Positions 8,882 through 21,062 of a stretch of 64,000 nucleotides of DNA are shown in pieces. The position numbers were made by a program, and so were the translations under genes. The stretch is taken from positions 28,753,098 through 28,817,097 of the forward strand of contig CM060470.1 in assembly GCA_030544235.1 (NCBI GenBank), written 5' to 3'. Source of the stretch: Lepturacanthus savala. Lineage: Eukaryota; Chordata; Actinopteri; Scombriformes; Trichiuridae. A model generated the notes under the pieces. It did not search any database. It had not been told where the DNA came from and saw nothing but the letters and a program-made list of their open reading frames with translations. Position 1 is the first letter of the stretch; every line of letters begins with the position of its first letter.

Positions 8882-9271
8882 GGGCCCGAGCGGCGACTGC
8901 ATAGCAGTCGCGGTACCGCGAGGCCCTATTGTTCTCCAAAAGATTATTATTATTATTATTATTTCTTATTATTATTATTAGGGCCCGAGCGGCGACTGCA
9001 TAGCAGTCGCGGTACGCGAGGCCCTATTGGGCCCTATTGTTCTCCAAAAGATTATTCTTTTTCTTTTTTAGGGCCCGAGCGGCGACTGCATAGCAGTCGC
9101 GGTACCGCGAGGCCCTATTGTTCTCCAAAAGATTATTATTATTATTATTATTAGGGCCCGAGCGGCGACTGCATAGCAGTCGCGGGGTACGCGAGGCCCT
9201 ATTGTTCTCCAAAAGATTATTATTATTATTCTTATTATTATTATTATTATTATTATTCTTTTTTTTCTTTG
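8700..9271 (+). repeat. Cluster of six palindromic modules
   Basis: AGGGCCCGAG starts are at 8701, 8784, 8881, 8980, 9070 and 9153. The form alternates long (GGTACCGCG), short (GGTACGCG), long, short, long, and a variant short form CGGGGTACGCG. At about 9019-9041 the stretch GGCCCTATT is duplicated (GGCCCTATTGGGCCCTATTG). Separators are (ATT)n, TTTCTTATT or CTTTTTCTTTTTT. The leader of unit 5 follows a final (ATT)n tract. Confidence 0.92.
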
Positions 9272-10987
9272 TCTTCCGCGTCTTTGAATGCCCTTTTGGA
9301 GGCCTGAACATACCTAAAAAGTCCCCATTTTTTCTGGACGCATCAGGCCCGGCGAAAAATTACGTATTTCATCGGTTTTGAAAATGGGCGGGGCAAAATG
9401 GCTCAGTAGCGCCCCCTTTTCACTTTCAAAACACCCCCCCCATAGGGGTTAGTTTATCGTATCTTCACGAAACTCGGCACACGCGTTTATCATGCCAAGG
9501 CGCACAAAAAATCCTCTTGACGTCATGGTGAAAGTCAAACAGGAAGTCGGCCATTTTTAATCAAACATCGACGAAGACGCCGTTTGCTGGCAACGTAAAT
9601 TCACCTACTAGTCAGAGACTATAGCCTGCAGCGGCGTAAAATTTTGGTTGTACCATCTAAAAGGCTTGATCATGAAAACTCGTCGAAATGGTGAGTTTTC
9701 ATGGGAGGGCGTGGCCTCGGCGAGGCCTCAAATTCTGATGTTTCGCCATGAAAAAGGAAGTTGTGTTTTCTCCATGAAAGGAACATCCTAACTGTATGAA
9801 ATTGATGGTGTATGATGCTGGTCCCGCCCTGAACACGTGTATATGTTTATATTCACGCCACGTCAAACCGCCCCCTGCTGGCAGCAGGAAGTCACTGTCG
9901 TCACGCTTTAATGAATTTCTCAGAGGAAATTATGGATAACCACTTCAAATTGTGTTTCTGGCATGTCAAGACCTTTGTGATGAAATGTGTTTAATACCAT
10001 GAGTTTTCATTGGAGGGCGTGGCCTCGGCGAGGCGGCGAGTTTCCATCCCTCGCCATGTGACATCAACTCATCATAACTTCCACATGCTATATTCTATCT
10101 GCACCAAATCTCTGATGCTTCATAAGGGTCCCGCCCTGAACATATTTATACACTCATATTCACTTACACTCATAGCGCCCCCTATTGGTAGCAGGAAATA
10201 ACTTTCAAATGTAAAGCCCCATGCTTTATCTTTAACCTAGACTTACAAAATTCAACAGACACATGGAGTACTTCAGGACGGACAAAAAAGCCTCTTGGAT
10301 CCATATCCTAAGTCCAACAGGAAGTCGGCCATCTTGAATTGAACGTCAGCGATATCGCCGTTTGGAGGCGTCGTACTTTGACGAACTAGTCCTAGGGATT
10401 TATCAGCAGTGACTTCAAATTTTGGCTGTGGCATCCAAAGACGTCAATGATGAAAAAACATTGAAAAGGTGGCTCTAAAGGTTAGGGCGTGGCCTCGGTG
10501 AGGCCTCAAATCCTGATGTTTCGCCATAAAAAAGGAAGTTGTGATTTCTCCAGGAAAGGAACATCCTAACTGCATGAAATTCATGGTGTATGATGCTGGT
10601 CATGCTCTGAACACGTGTACGTGTTTATATTCACGCCACATCAGACCGCCCCCTGCTGGCAGCAGGAAGTCACTGTCGTCACGCTTTAATGAATTTCTCC
10701 TAGAGAATAATCCACAACCGCTTCAAATCGTGTCTCTAACATTTCAAGAACTTTGTTATGAGAAAGTTTACAAACGGTGACACTTCAGTAATGGGTGTTA
10801 GCGTTGCCAGACAGCGAATTACGCTGCCTCTCCCTCAGACAGGGACTTGAGATAGTTTCAACATATTGCCTCAAAATCAACGATCGCCCCCGACACAAAG
10901 CAAACACACATGCTCTGACTCGCCCATACCCCGACTCGCCCGTACCCCGACTGCCCATACCCCGCGAGGGCCCTTCAATGCTGCTTG
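9272..10987 (+). repeat. Unit 5, terminal bases missing
   Basis: Complete except that it ends CAATGCTGCTTG and loses the second arm of the terminal hairpin and the CTAG. TTCTTATTATT follows. The left part carries CATCGACGAAGACGCC, GTTTGCTGGCAACG, GTTGTACCATC and CTAACTGTATGAAA, shared with units 33 and 35. The ATG of the recurrent 84-codon frame is ATA here (10525), evidence against coding. Confidence 0.93.
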
Positions 10988-11018
10988 TTCTTATTATTAT
11001 TATTCTTTTTTTTCTTTT

Positions 11019-12493
11019 TCTTCCGCGTCTTTGATTGCCCTTTTGGAGGCCTGAACATACTTAAAAAGTCCCCATTTTTTCTGGACGCATCAGACCCGGC
11101 GAAAAATTACGTATTTCGTAGGTTTTGAAAATGGGCGGGGCAAAATGGCTCAGTAGCGCCCCCTTTTCACTTTCAAAACACCCCCCCCATAGGGGTTAGT
11201 TTATCGTATCTTCACGAAACTCGGCACACGCGTTTATCATGCCAAGGCGCACAAAAAATCCTCTTGACGTCATGGTGAAAGTCAAACAGGAAGTCGGCCA
11301 TTTTGAATCAAACATCGCCGAAGACGCCGTTTGCAGGCAACGTAAATTCACCTACTAGTCAGACACTATAGCCTGCAGCAGCGTAAAATTTTGGTTGTAG
11401 CATCTAAAAGGCTTGATCATGAAAACTCGTCAAAATGGTGAGTTTTCATGGGAGGGCGTGGCCTCGGCGAGGCCTCAAATTCTGATGTTTCGCCATGAAA
11501 AAGGAAGTTGTGTTTTCTCCATGAAAGGAACATCCTAACTGCATGAAATTGATGGTGTATGATGCTGGTCATGCTCTGAACACGTGTATATGGTTATAAT
11601 CACGCCATGTCCAACCGCCCCCTGCTGGCAGCAGGAAGTCACTGTCGTCATGCTTTAATGAATTTCTCAGAGGAAATTATGGATAACCTCTTCAAATTGT
11701 GTTTATGGCATGTCAAGACCTTTGTGATGAAATGTGTTTAATACCATGAGTTTTCATTGGAGGGCGTGGCCTCAGCGAGGCGGCGAGTTTCCATCCTTCG
11801 CCATGTGACATCAACTCATCATAACTTCCACATGCTATATTCTATCTGCACCAAATCTCTGATGCTTCATAAGGGTCCTGCCCTGAACATATTTATACAC
11901 TCATATTCACTCACACTCATAGCGCCCCCTATTGGTAGCAGGAAATAACTTTCAAATGTAAAGCCCCATGCTTTATCTTTAACCTAGACTTACAAAATTC
12001 GGCAGACACATGGAGTACTTCAGGATGGACAAAAAAGCCTCTTGGATCCATATCCTAAGTTTAACAGGAAGTCGGCCATCTTGAATTGAACGTCAGCGAT
12101 ATCGCCGTTTGCAGGCGTCATACTTTGACGAACTAGTCCTAGGGATTTATCAGCAGTGACTTCAGATTTTGGCTGTGGCATCTAAAGACGTCAATGATGA
12201 AAAAACATTGAAATGGTGGCTCTAAAGGTTAGGGCGTGGCCTCGGTGAGGCCTCAAATCCTGATGTTTCGCCATGAAAAAGGAAGTTGTGATTTCTCCAG
12301 GAAAGGAACATCCTAACTGCATGAAATTGATGGTGTATGATGCTGGTCATGCTCCGAACACGTGTACGTGTTTATATTCACGCCACGTCAGACCGCCCCC
12401 TGCTGGCAGCAGGAAGTCACTGTTGTCACGCTTTAATGAATTTCTCCTAGAGAATAACCCACAACCGCTTCAAATCGTGACTCTAACATTTCA
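11019..12493 (+). repeat. Unit 6, truncated in the B half
   Basis: Stops after GACTCTAACATTTCA, about 250 bp early, and fuses directly to the poly-T leader of unit 7 with no (ATT)n between. B-half variants CTCCGAACACG, ACTTCAGATTTTGG and ATCGTGACTC match unit 18, which retains the missing end. Confidence 0.93.
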
Positions 12494-12503
12494 TTTTTCT
12501 TTG

Positions 12504-14211
12504 TCTTCCGCGTCTTTGATTGCCCTTTTGGGGGCCTGAACATACCTAAAAAGTCCCCATTTTTTCTGGACGCATCAGGCCCGGCGAAAAATTACGTATT
12601 TCGTAGGTTTTGAAAATGGGCGGGGCAAAATGGCTCAGTAGCGCCCCCTTTTCACTTTCAAAACACCCCCCCCATAGGGGTTAGTTCATCGTATCTTCAT
12701 GAAACTCGGCACACGCGTTTATCATGCCAAGGCGCACAAAAAATCCTCTTGACGTCATGGTGAAAGTCAAACAGGAAGTCAGCCATTTTTAATCAAACAT
12801 CGGCGAAGACGCCGTTTGCAGGCAACGTAAATTCACCTACTAGTTAGAAAGAATAGCCTGCAGCAGCGTAAAATTTTGGTTGTAGCATCTAAAAGGCTTG
12901 ATCATGAAAAATCATTGAAATGGTGAGTTTTCATGGGAGGGCGTGGCTTCGGCGAGGCCTCAAACTCTGATGTTTCGCCATGAAAAAGGAAGTTGTGTTT
13001 TCTCCATGAAAGGAACATCCTAACTGCATGAAATTGATGGTGTATGATGCTGGTCCCGCCCTGAACACATGTATATGTTTATATTCACGCCATGTCAAAC
13101 CGCCCCCTGCTGGCAGCAGGAAGTCACTGTCGTCACGCTTTAATGAATTTCTCAGAGGAAATTATGAATAACCACTTCAAATTGTGTTTCTGGCATGTCA
13201 AGACCTTTGTGATGAAATGTGTTTAATACCATGAGTTTTCATTGGAGGGCGTGGCCTCGGCGAGGCAGCGAGTTTCCATCCCTCGCCATGTGACATCAAC
13301 TCATCATAACTTCCACATGCTATATTCTATCTGCACCAAATCTCTGATGCTTCATAAGGGTCCCGCCCTGAACATATTTATACACTCATATTCACTTACA
13401 CTCATAGCGCCCCCTATTGGTAGCAGGAAACATCTTTCAAATGTAAAGCCCCATGCTTTATCTTTAACCTAGACTCACAAAATTCAGCACACACATGAAG
13501 TAGGTCAAGACAGAAAAAAAGCCTCTTGGACCCATAACCTAAGTCCAACAGGAAGTCAGCCATTTTGAATTGAACATCAACAGAAACGCTGTTTGCAGAC
13601 ATAATATCAGGGTTTATCAGCAGCAACTTCAAACTTTGACTGTGACATCTAAAGACGTTGATGATGATAAGTTTTTGAAATGTTGGCTCTACAGTTTACG
13701 GCGTGACCACGGTGACGCCTCAAATCCTGATGTATCGCCATGAAAAAGGAAGTGGCGATTTCTCCAGGAAATGAGCATACAATCTGGATGAAATTGATTG
13801 TGTATGATAGTAGTCCCGCACTAAACATGTGTATATGTTCATATTCACATCACGTAAGACCGCCCCCTGCTGGCAACAGGAAGTCACTGTCGTGACGCTT
13901 TAATAAATTTCTCCTAGAGAATAACCTGCAACCGCTTCAAATCGTGTCTCTAACATCTCAAGAACTTTGTTATGAGAAAGTTTACAAACTGTGACAATTC
14001 AGTAATGGGTGTTAGTGTTGCGAGACAGCGAATTACGCTGCCTCTCCCTCAGACAGGGACTTGAGATAGTTTCAACATATTGCCTCAAAATCAACGATCG
14101 CCCCGACACAAAGCAAACACACATGCTCTGACTCGCCCATACCCCAACTCGCCCATACCCCGACCGCCCATACCCCGCGAGGGCCCTTCAATGCTGCTTG
14201 CAGCACTAGTT
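12504..14211 (+). repeat. Unit 7, with a diverged internal patch
   Basis: The left part is standard and shares ACTAGTTAGAAAGAATAGCC with unit 20. From about 13470 to 13960 it is clearly more diverged: AAGTAGGTCAAGACAG, AACATCAACAGAAACGC, loss of the GAACTAGTCCT segment, GACGTTGATGATGATAAG and TATGATAGTAGTCCCGC. It then returns to the standard sequence. The ending is GCACTAGT joined to TTTCTTTG, so part of the leader of unit 8 is deleted. Confidence 0.93.
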
Positions 14212-14218
14212 TTCTTTG

Positions 14219-16264
14219 TCTTCCGCGTCTTTGATTGCCCTTTTGGGGGCCTGAACATACCTAAAAAGTCCCCATTTTTTCTGGACACATCAGGCCCGGC
14301 GAAAAATTACGTATTTCATCGGTTTTGAAAATGGGCGGGGCAAAATGGCTCAGTAGCGCCCCCTTGTCACTTTCAAAACACCCCCCCCATAGGGGTTAGT
14401 TCATCGTATCTTCACAAAACTCGGCACACGCGTTTATCATGCCAAGGCGCACAAAAAATCCTCTTGACGTCATGGTGAAAGTCAAACAGGAAGTCGGCCA
14501 TTTTGAATCAAACATCGGCGAAGACGCCGTTTGCAGGCAACATAAATTCACGTACTAGTCAGAGACTATAGCCTCCAGCAGCGTAAAATTTTGGTTGTAG
14601 CTTCTAAAAGGCTTGATCATGAAAAATCATTGAAATGGTGAGTTTTCATGGGAGGGCGTGGCCTCGGCGAGGCCTCAAATTCTGATGTTTCGCCATGAAA
14701 AAAAAAGTTGTGTTTTCTCCATGAAAGGAACATCCTAACTGCATGAAATTGATGGTGTATGATGCTGGTCCCGCCCTGAACACGTGTATATGTTTATATT
14801 CACGCCACGTCAAACCGCCCCCTGCTGGCAGCAGGAAGTCACTGTCGTCACGCTTTAATAAATTTCTCAGAGGAAATTATGGATAACCACTTCAAATTGT
14901 GTTTCTGGCATGTCAAGACCTTTGTGATGAAATGTCTTTAATACCATGAGTTTTCATTGGAGGGCGTGGCCTCAGCGAGGCGGCGAGTTTCCATCCCTCG
15001 CCATGTGACATCAACTCATCATAACTTCCACATGCTATATTCTATCTGCACCAAATCTCTGATGCTTCATAAGGGTCCCGCCCTGAACATATTTATACAC
15101 TCATATTCACTTACACTCATAGCGCCCCCTATTGGTAGCAGGAAATAACTTTCAAATGTAAAGCCCCATGCTTTATCTTTAACCTAGACTTACGAAATTC
15201 AGCAGACACATGGAGTACTTCAGGACGGACAAAAAAGCCTCTTGGATCCATATCCTAAGTTTAACAGGAAGTCGGCCATCTTGAATTGAACGTCAGCGAT
15301 ATCGCCGTTTGCAGGCGTCATACTTTGACGAACTAGTCCTAGGGATTTATCAGCAGTGACTTCAAATTTTGGCTGTCGCGTCTAAAGACGTCAATGATGA
15401 AAAAACATTGAAATGGTGGCTCTAAAGGTTAGGGCGTGGCCTCGGCGAGGCCTCAAATCCTGATGTTTCGCCATGAAAAAGGAAGTTGTGATTTCTCCAG
15501 GAAAGGAACATCCTAACTGCATGAAATTGATGGTGTATGATGCTGGTCATGCTCTGAACACGTGTACGTGTTTATATTCACGCCACGTCAGACCGCCCCC
15601 TGCTGGCAGCAGGAAGTCACTGTTGTCACGCTTTAATGAATTTCTCCTAGGGAATAAATAATAACCACTTCAAATGGTGGTTGTGGCATGTCAAGGGCTT
15701 TGTGATGACATGTGTTTAAAACCATGAGTTTTCAGTAGAGGGTGTGGCCTCGGTGAGGCCTCAAATCCTGATGTTTCGCCATGAAAAAGGAAGTTGTGAT
15801 TTCTCCATGAAAGGAACATCCTAACTGCATGAAATTGATGGTGTATGATGCTGGTCCCTCTCTGAACACGTGTACGTGTTTATATTCACGCCACGTCAGA
15901 CCGCCCCCTGCTGGCAGCAGGAAGTCACTGTTGTCACGCTTTAATAAATTTCTCCTACAGAATAACCCACAGCCACTTCAAATCGTGTCTCTAACATTTC
16001 AAGAACTTTGTTATGAGAAAGTTTACAAACGGTGACAATTCAGTAATGGGTGTTAGCGTTGCCAGACAGCGAATTACGCTGCCTCTCCCTCAGACAGGGA
16101 GTTGAGATAGTTTCAACATATTGCCTCAAAATCAATGATCGCCCCCCACACAAAGCAAACACACATGCTCTGACTCGCCCATACCCCGACTCGCCCATAC
16201 CCCGACCGCCCATACCCCGCGGTGCACCCGCGAGGGCCCTTCATTGCTGCTTGCAGCACTAGTT
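14219..16264 (+). repeat. Unit 8, with 308-bp internal duplication
   Basis: Total body is about 2,046 bp. TTTCTCCTA occurs at 15641 and again at 15949, and the 308 bp between is an extra sub-block. Its start resembles the A-half interior (ATAACCACTTCAAATGGTG, TGTGTTTAAAACCATGAG). Its end resembles the B half (GGTGAGGCCTCAAATCCTGA, GTCCCTCTCTGAACACG). 308 bp equals the short anchor interval of the unit. The right end has the CGCGGTGCACCCGCGAG form. Confidence 0.94.
15651..15958 (+). repeat. Extra sub-block inside unit 8
   Basis: Gives unit 8 a fifth CGCCCCCT anchor (about 15903) and a third CTCF-consensus word in the unit. The breakpoints sit in TTTCTCCTA on both sides, which suggests unequal exchange between sub-blocks. 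Confidence 0.85.
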
Positions 16265-16422
16265 AGGGCCCGAGCGGCGACTGCATAGCAGTCGCGGTAC
16301 CGCGAGGCCCTATTGTTCTCCAAAAGATTATTATTATTCTTATTATTAGGGCCCGAGCGGCGACTGCATAGCAGTCGCGGTACCGCGAGGCCCTATTGTT
16401 CTCCAAAAGATTATTATTATTC

Positions 16423-16455
<33 letters not shown>

Positions 16456-16468
16456 TTTTTTTTCTTTG
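16265..16468 (+). repeat. Two palindromic modules with (ATT)n and leader
   Basis: Modules at 16265 and 16348, both long form. The first follows ACTAGTT of unit 8 without a spacer. Confidence 0.92.
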
Positions 16469-17601
16469 TCTTCCGCGTCTTTGAATGCCCTTTTGGAGGC
16501 CTGAACATACCTAAAAAGTCCCCATTTTTTCTGGACGCATCAGGCCCGGCGAAAAATTACATATTTCATCGGTTTTGAAAATGGGCGGGGCAAAATGGCT
16601 CAGTAGCGCCCCCTTGTCACTTTCAAAACACCCCCCCCATAGGGGTTAGTTTATCGTATCTTCACGAAACTCGGCACACGCGTTTATCATGCCAAGGCGC
16701 ACAAAAAATCCTCTTGACGTCATGGTGAAAGTCAAACAGGAAGTCGGCCATTTTGAATCAAACATCGCCGAAGACGCCGTTTGCAGGCAACGAAAATCAC
16801 CTACTAGTCAGAGACTATAGCCTGCAGCGGCGTAAGATTTTGGTTGTAGCATCTAAAAGGCTTGATCATGAAAACTCGTCGAAATGGTGAGTTTTCATGG
16901 GAGGGCGTGGCCTCGGCGAGGCCTCAAATTCTGATGTTTCGCCATGAAAAAGGAAGTTGTGTTTTCTCCATGAAAGGAACATCCTAACTGCCTGAAATTG
17001 ATGGTGTATGATGCTGGTCATGCTCTGAACACGTGTATATGTTTATATTCACGCCACGTCAAACCGCCCCCTGCTGGCAGCAGGAAGTCACTGTCGTCAC
17101 GCTTTAATGAATTTCTCAGAGGAAATTATGGATAACCACTTCAAATTGTGTTTCTGGCATGTCAAGACCTTTATGATGAAATGTCTTTAATACCATGAGT
17201 TTTCATTGGAGGGCGTGGCCTCGGCGAGGCGGCGAGTTTCCATCCCTCGCCATGTGACATCAACTCATCATAACTTCCACATGCTATATTCTATCTGCAC
17301 CAAATCTCTGATGCTTCATAAGGGTCCCGCCCTGAACATATTTATACACTCATATTCACTTACACTCATAGCGCCCCCTATTGGTAGCAGGAAATAACTT
17401 TCAAATGTAAAGCCCCATGCTTTATCTTTAACCTAGACTTACGAAATTCGGCAGACACATGGAGTACTTCAGGACGGACAAAAAAGCCTCTTGGATCCAT
17501 ATCCTAAGTCCGACAGGAAGTCAACCATCTTGAATTGAACGTCAGCGATATCGCCGTTTGCAGGCGTCATACTTTGACGAACTAGTCCTAGGGATTTATC
17601 A
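16469..17601 (+). repeat. Unit 9, truncated in the B half
   Basis: Ends after CCTAGGGATTTATCA, about 590 bp short, and continues TTCTTTTTATTATTATT. The retained part has ATATTTCATCGG, AACGAAAATCACC and GGTCATGCTCTGAACACGTGTATATG, linking it to units 11, 13, 19 and 22. Confidence 0.93.
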
Positions 17602-17790
17602 TTCTTTTTATTATTATTAGGGCCCGAGCGGCGACTGCATAGCAGTCGCGGTACGCGAGGCCCTATTGTTCTCCAAAAGATTATTATTATTATTAGGGCC
17701 CGAGCGGCGACTGCATAGCAGTCGCGGTACGCGAGGCCCTATTGTTCTCCAAAAGATTATTATTATTATTCTTATTCTTTTTTTTCTTTG
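17602..17790 (+). repeat. Two palindromic modules with (ATT)n and leader
   Basis: Modules at 17619 and 17695, both short form. They are preceded by TTCTTTTTATT, a partial leader, so the module block sits inside an interrupted leader sequence. Confidence 0.9.
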
Positions 17791-19224
17791 TCTTCCGCGT
17801 CTTTGATTGCCCTTTTGGGGGCCTGAACATACCTAAAAAGTCCCCATTTTTTCTGGACGCATCAGACCCGGCGAAAAATTACGTATTTCATCGGTTTTGA
17901 AAATGGGCGGGGCAAAATGGCTCAGTAGCGCCCCCTTGTCACTTTCAAAACACCCCCCCCATAGGGGTTAGTTCATCGTATCTTCACGAAACTCGGCACA
18001 CGCGTTTATGATGCCAAGGCGCACAAAAAATCCTCTTGACGTCATGGTGAAAGTCAAACAGGAAGTCGGCCATTTTGAATCAAACATCGCCGAAGACGCC
18101 GTTTGCAGGCAACGTAAATTCACCTACTAGTCAGACACTATAGCCTGCAGCGGCGTAAAATTTTGGATGTAGCTTCTAAAAGGCTTGATCATGAAAACTC
18201 GTCGAAATGGTGAGTTTTCATGGGAGGGCGTGGCCTCAGCGAGGCCTCAAATTCTGATGTTTCGCCATGAAAAAGGAAGTTGTGTTTTCTCCATGAAAGG
18301 AACATCCTAACTGCATGAAATTGATGGTGTATGATGCTGGTCCCGCCCTGAACACGTGTATATGTTTATATTCACGCCACGTCAAACCGCCCCCTGCTGG
18401 CAGCAGGAAGTCACTGTCGTCACGCTTTAATGAATTTCTCAGAGGAAATTATGGATAACCACTTCAAATTGTGTTTCTGGCATGTCAAGACCTTTGTGAT
18501 GAAATGTGTTTAATACCATGAGTTTTCATTGGAGGGCGTGGCCTCGGCGAGGCGGCGAGTTTCCATCCCTCGCCATGTGACATCAACTCATCATAACTTC
18601 CACATGCTATATTCTATCTGCACCAAATCTCTGATGCTTCATAAGGGTTACGCCCTGAACATATTTATACACTCATATTCACTCACACTCACAGCGCCCC
18701 CTATTGGTAGCAGGAAATAACTTTCAAATGTAAAGCCCCATGCTTTATCTTTAACCTAGACTTACAAAATTCGGCAGACACATGGAGTACTTCAGGACGG
18801 ACAAAAAAGCCTCTTGGATCCATATCCTAAGTCCGACAGGAAGTCAGCCATCTTGAATTGAACGTCAGCGATATCGCCGTTTGCAGGCATCATACTTTGA
18901 CGAACTAGTCCTAGGGATTTATCAGCAGTGACTTCAAATTTTGGCTGTGGCATCTAAAGACGTCAATGATGAAAAAACATTGAAATGGTGGCTCTAAAGG
19001 TTAGGGCGTGGCCTCGGTGAGGCCTCAAATCCTGATGTTTCGCCATGAAAAAGGAAGTTGTGATTTCTCCAGGAAAGGAACATCCTAACTGCATGAAATT
19101 GATGGTGTATGATGCTGGTCATGCTCTGAACACGTGTACGTGTTTATATACACGCCACGTCAGACCGCCCCCTGCTGGCAGCAGGAAGTCACTGTTGTCA
19201 CGCTTTAATGAATTTCTCCTAGTT
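17791..19224 (+). repeat. Unit 10, internal deletion at CTAG
   Basis: TTTCTCCTAG of the B half joins straight to TT and the next module, skipping about 290 bp. In intact units the upstream side reads CCTAGAGAATAAC and the downstream side GCACTAGTT, so CTAG is common to both. This is a microhomology-type deletion. Subfamily variants include AGGGTTACGCCC (18646) and TATATACACGCC. Confidence 0.93.
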
Positions 19225-19322
19225 AGGGCCCGAGCGGCGACTGCATAGCAGTCGCGGTACGCGAGGCCCTATTGTTCTCCAAAAGATTATTATTATTCTT
19301 ATCTTATTCTTTTTTTTCTTTG
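19225..19322 (+). repeat. Palindromic module, ATT tract and leader
   Basis: A single short-form module followed by ATTATTATTCTTATCTTATTC and the leader of unit 11. Confidence 0.9.
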
Positions 19323-21048
19323 TCTTCCGCGTCTTTGATTGCCCTTTTGGAGGCCTGAACATACCTAAAAAGTCCCCATTTTTTCTGGACGCATCAGGCC
19401 CGGCGAAAAATTACATATTTCATCGGTTTTGAAAATGGGCGGGGCAAAATGGCTCAGTAGCGCCCCCTTGTCACTTTCAAAACACCCCCCCCATAGGGGT
19501 TAGTTTATCGTATCTTCACGAAACTCGGCACACGCGTTTATCATGCCAAGGCGCACAAAAAATCCTCTTGACGTCATGGTGAAAGTCAAACAGGAAGTCG
19601 GCCATTTTGAATCAAACATCGCCGAAGACGCTGTTTGCAGGCAACGAAAATCACCTACTAGTCAGAGACTATAGCCTGCAGCGGCGTAAAATTTTGGTTG
19701 TAGCATCTAAAAGGCTTGATCATGAAAACTCGTCGAAATGGTGAGTTTTCATTGGAGGGCGTGGCCTCGGCGAGGCCTCAAATTCTGATGTTTCGCCATG
19801 AAAAAGGAAGTTGTGTTTTCTCCATGAAAGGAACATCCTAACTGCATGAAATTGATGGTGTATGATGCTGGTCATGCTCTGAACACGTGTATATGTTTAT
19901 ATTCACGCCACGTCAGACCGCCCCCTGCTGGCAGCAGGAAGTCACTGTCGTCACGCTTTAATGAATTTCTCAGAGGAAATTATGGATAACCACTTCAAAT
20001 TGTGTTTCTGGCATGTCAAGACCTTTATGATGAAATGTCTTTAATACCATGAGTTTTCATTGGAGGGCGTGGCCTCGGCGAGGCGGCGAGTTTCCATCCC
20101 TCGCCATGTGACATCAACTCATCATAACTTCCACATGCTATATTCTATCTGCACCAAATCTCTGATGCTTCATAAGGGTCCTGTCCTGAACATATTTATA
20201 CACTCATATTCACTTACACTCATAGCGCCCCCTATTGGTAGCAGGAAATAACTTTCAAATGTAAAGCCCCATGCTTTATCTTTAACCTAGACTTACGAAA
20301 TTCGGCAGACACATGGAGTACTTCAGGACGGACAAAAAAGCCTCTTAAATCCATATCCTAAGTCCGACAGGAAGTCGGCCATCTTGAATTGAACGTCAGT
20401 GATATCGCCGTTTGCAGGCGTCATACTTTGACGAACTAGTCCTAGGGATTTATCAGCAGTGACTTCAAATTTTGGCTGTGGCATCTAAAGACGTCAATGA
20501 TGAAAAAACATTGAAATGGTGGCTCTAAAGGTTAGGGCGTGGCCTCGGTGAGGCCTCAAATCCTGATGTTTCGCCATGAAAAAGGAAGTTGTGATTTCTA
20601 GAGGAAAGAAACATCCTAACTGCATGAAATTGATGGTGTATGATGCTGGTCATGCTCTGAACACGTGTACGTGTTTATATTCACGCCACATCAGACCGCC
20701 CCCTGCTGGCAGCAGGAAGTCACTGTTGTCACGCTTTAATGAATTTCTCCTAGAGAATAATCCACAACCGCTTCAAATCGTGTCTCTAACATCTCAAGAA
20801 CTTTGTTATGAGAAACTTTACAAACGGTGACAATTCAGTAATGGGTGTTAGCGTTGGCAGACAGCGAATTACGCTGCCTCTCCCTCAGACAGGGACTTGA
20901 GATAGTTTCAACATATTGCCTCAAAATCAACGATCGCCCCCGACACAAAGCAAACACATATGCTCTGACTCGCCCATACCCCGACTCGCCCATACCCCGA
21001 CTGCCCATACCCCGCGAGGGCCCTTCAATGCTGCTTGCAGCACTAGTT
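19323..21048 (+). repeat. Unit 11, full length
   Basis: Carries TTCTAGAGGAAAGAAAC in place of TTCTCCAGGAAAGGAAC, AGAAACTTTAC in place of AGAAAGTTTAC, and GGTCCTGTCCTG. Units 13, 19 and 22 share most of these and the same 1-bp-short AACGAAAATCACC. GACGCTGTTTGCAGG and CTCTTAAATCC are private. Unit 12 follows with only TTCTTTTTTTT between. Confidence 0.95.
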
Positions 21049-21062
21049 CTTTTTTTTCTTTG

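Noticed and set aside
8700..9260. CRISPR-like array: palindromic repeats with spacers
   Set aside because: The spacers are trinucleotide tracts of varied length and not unique sequences. There is no leader or cas gene, and the context is eukaryotic.
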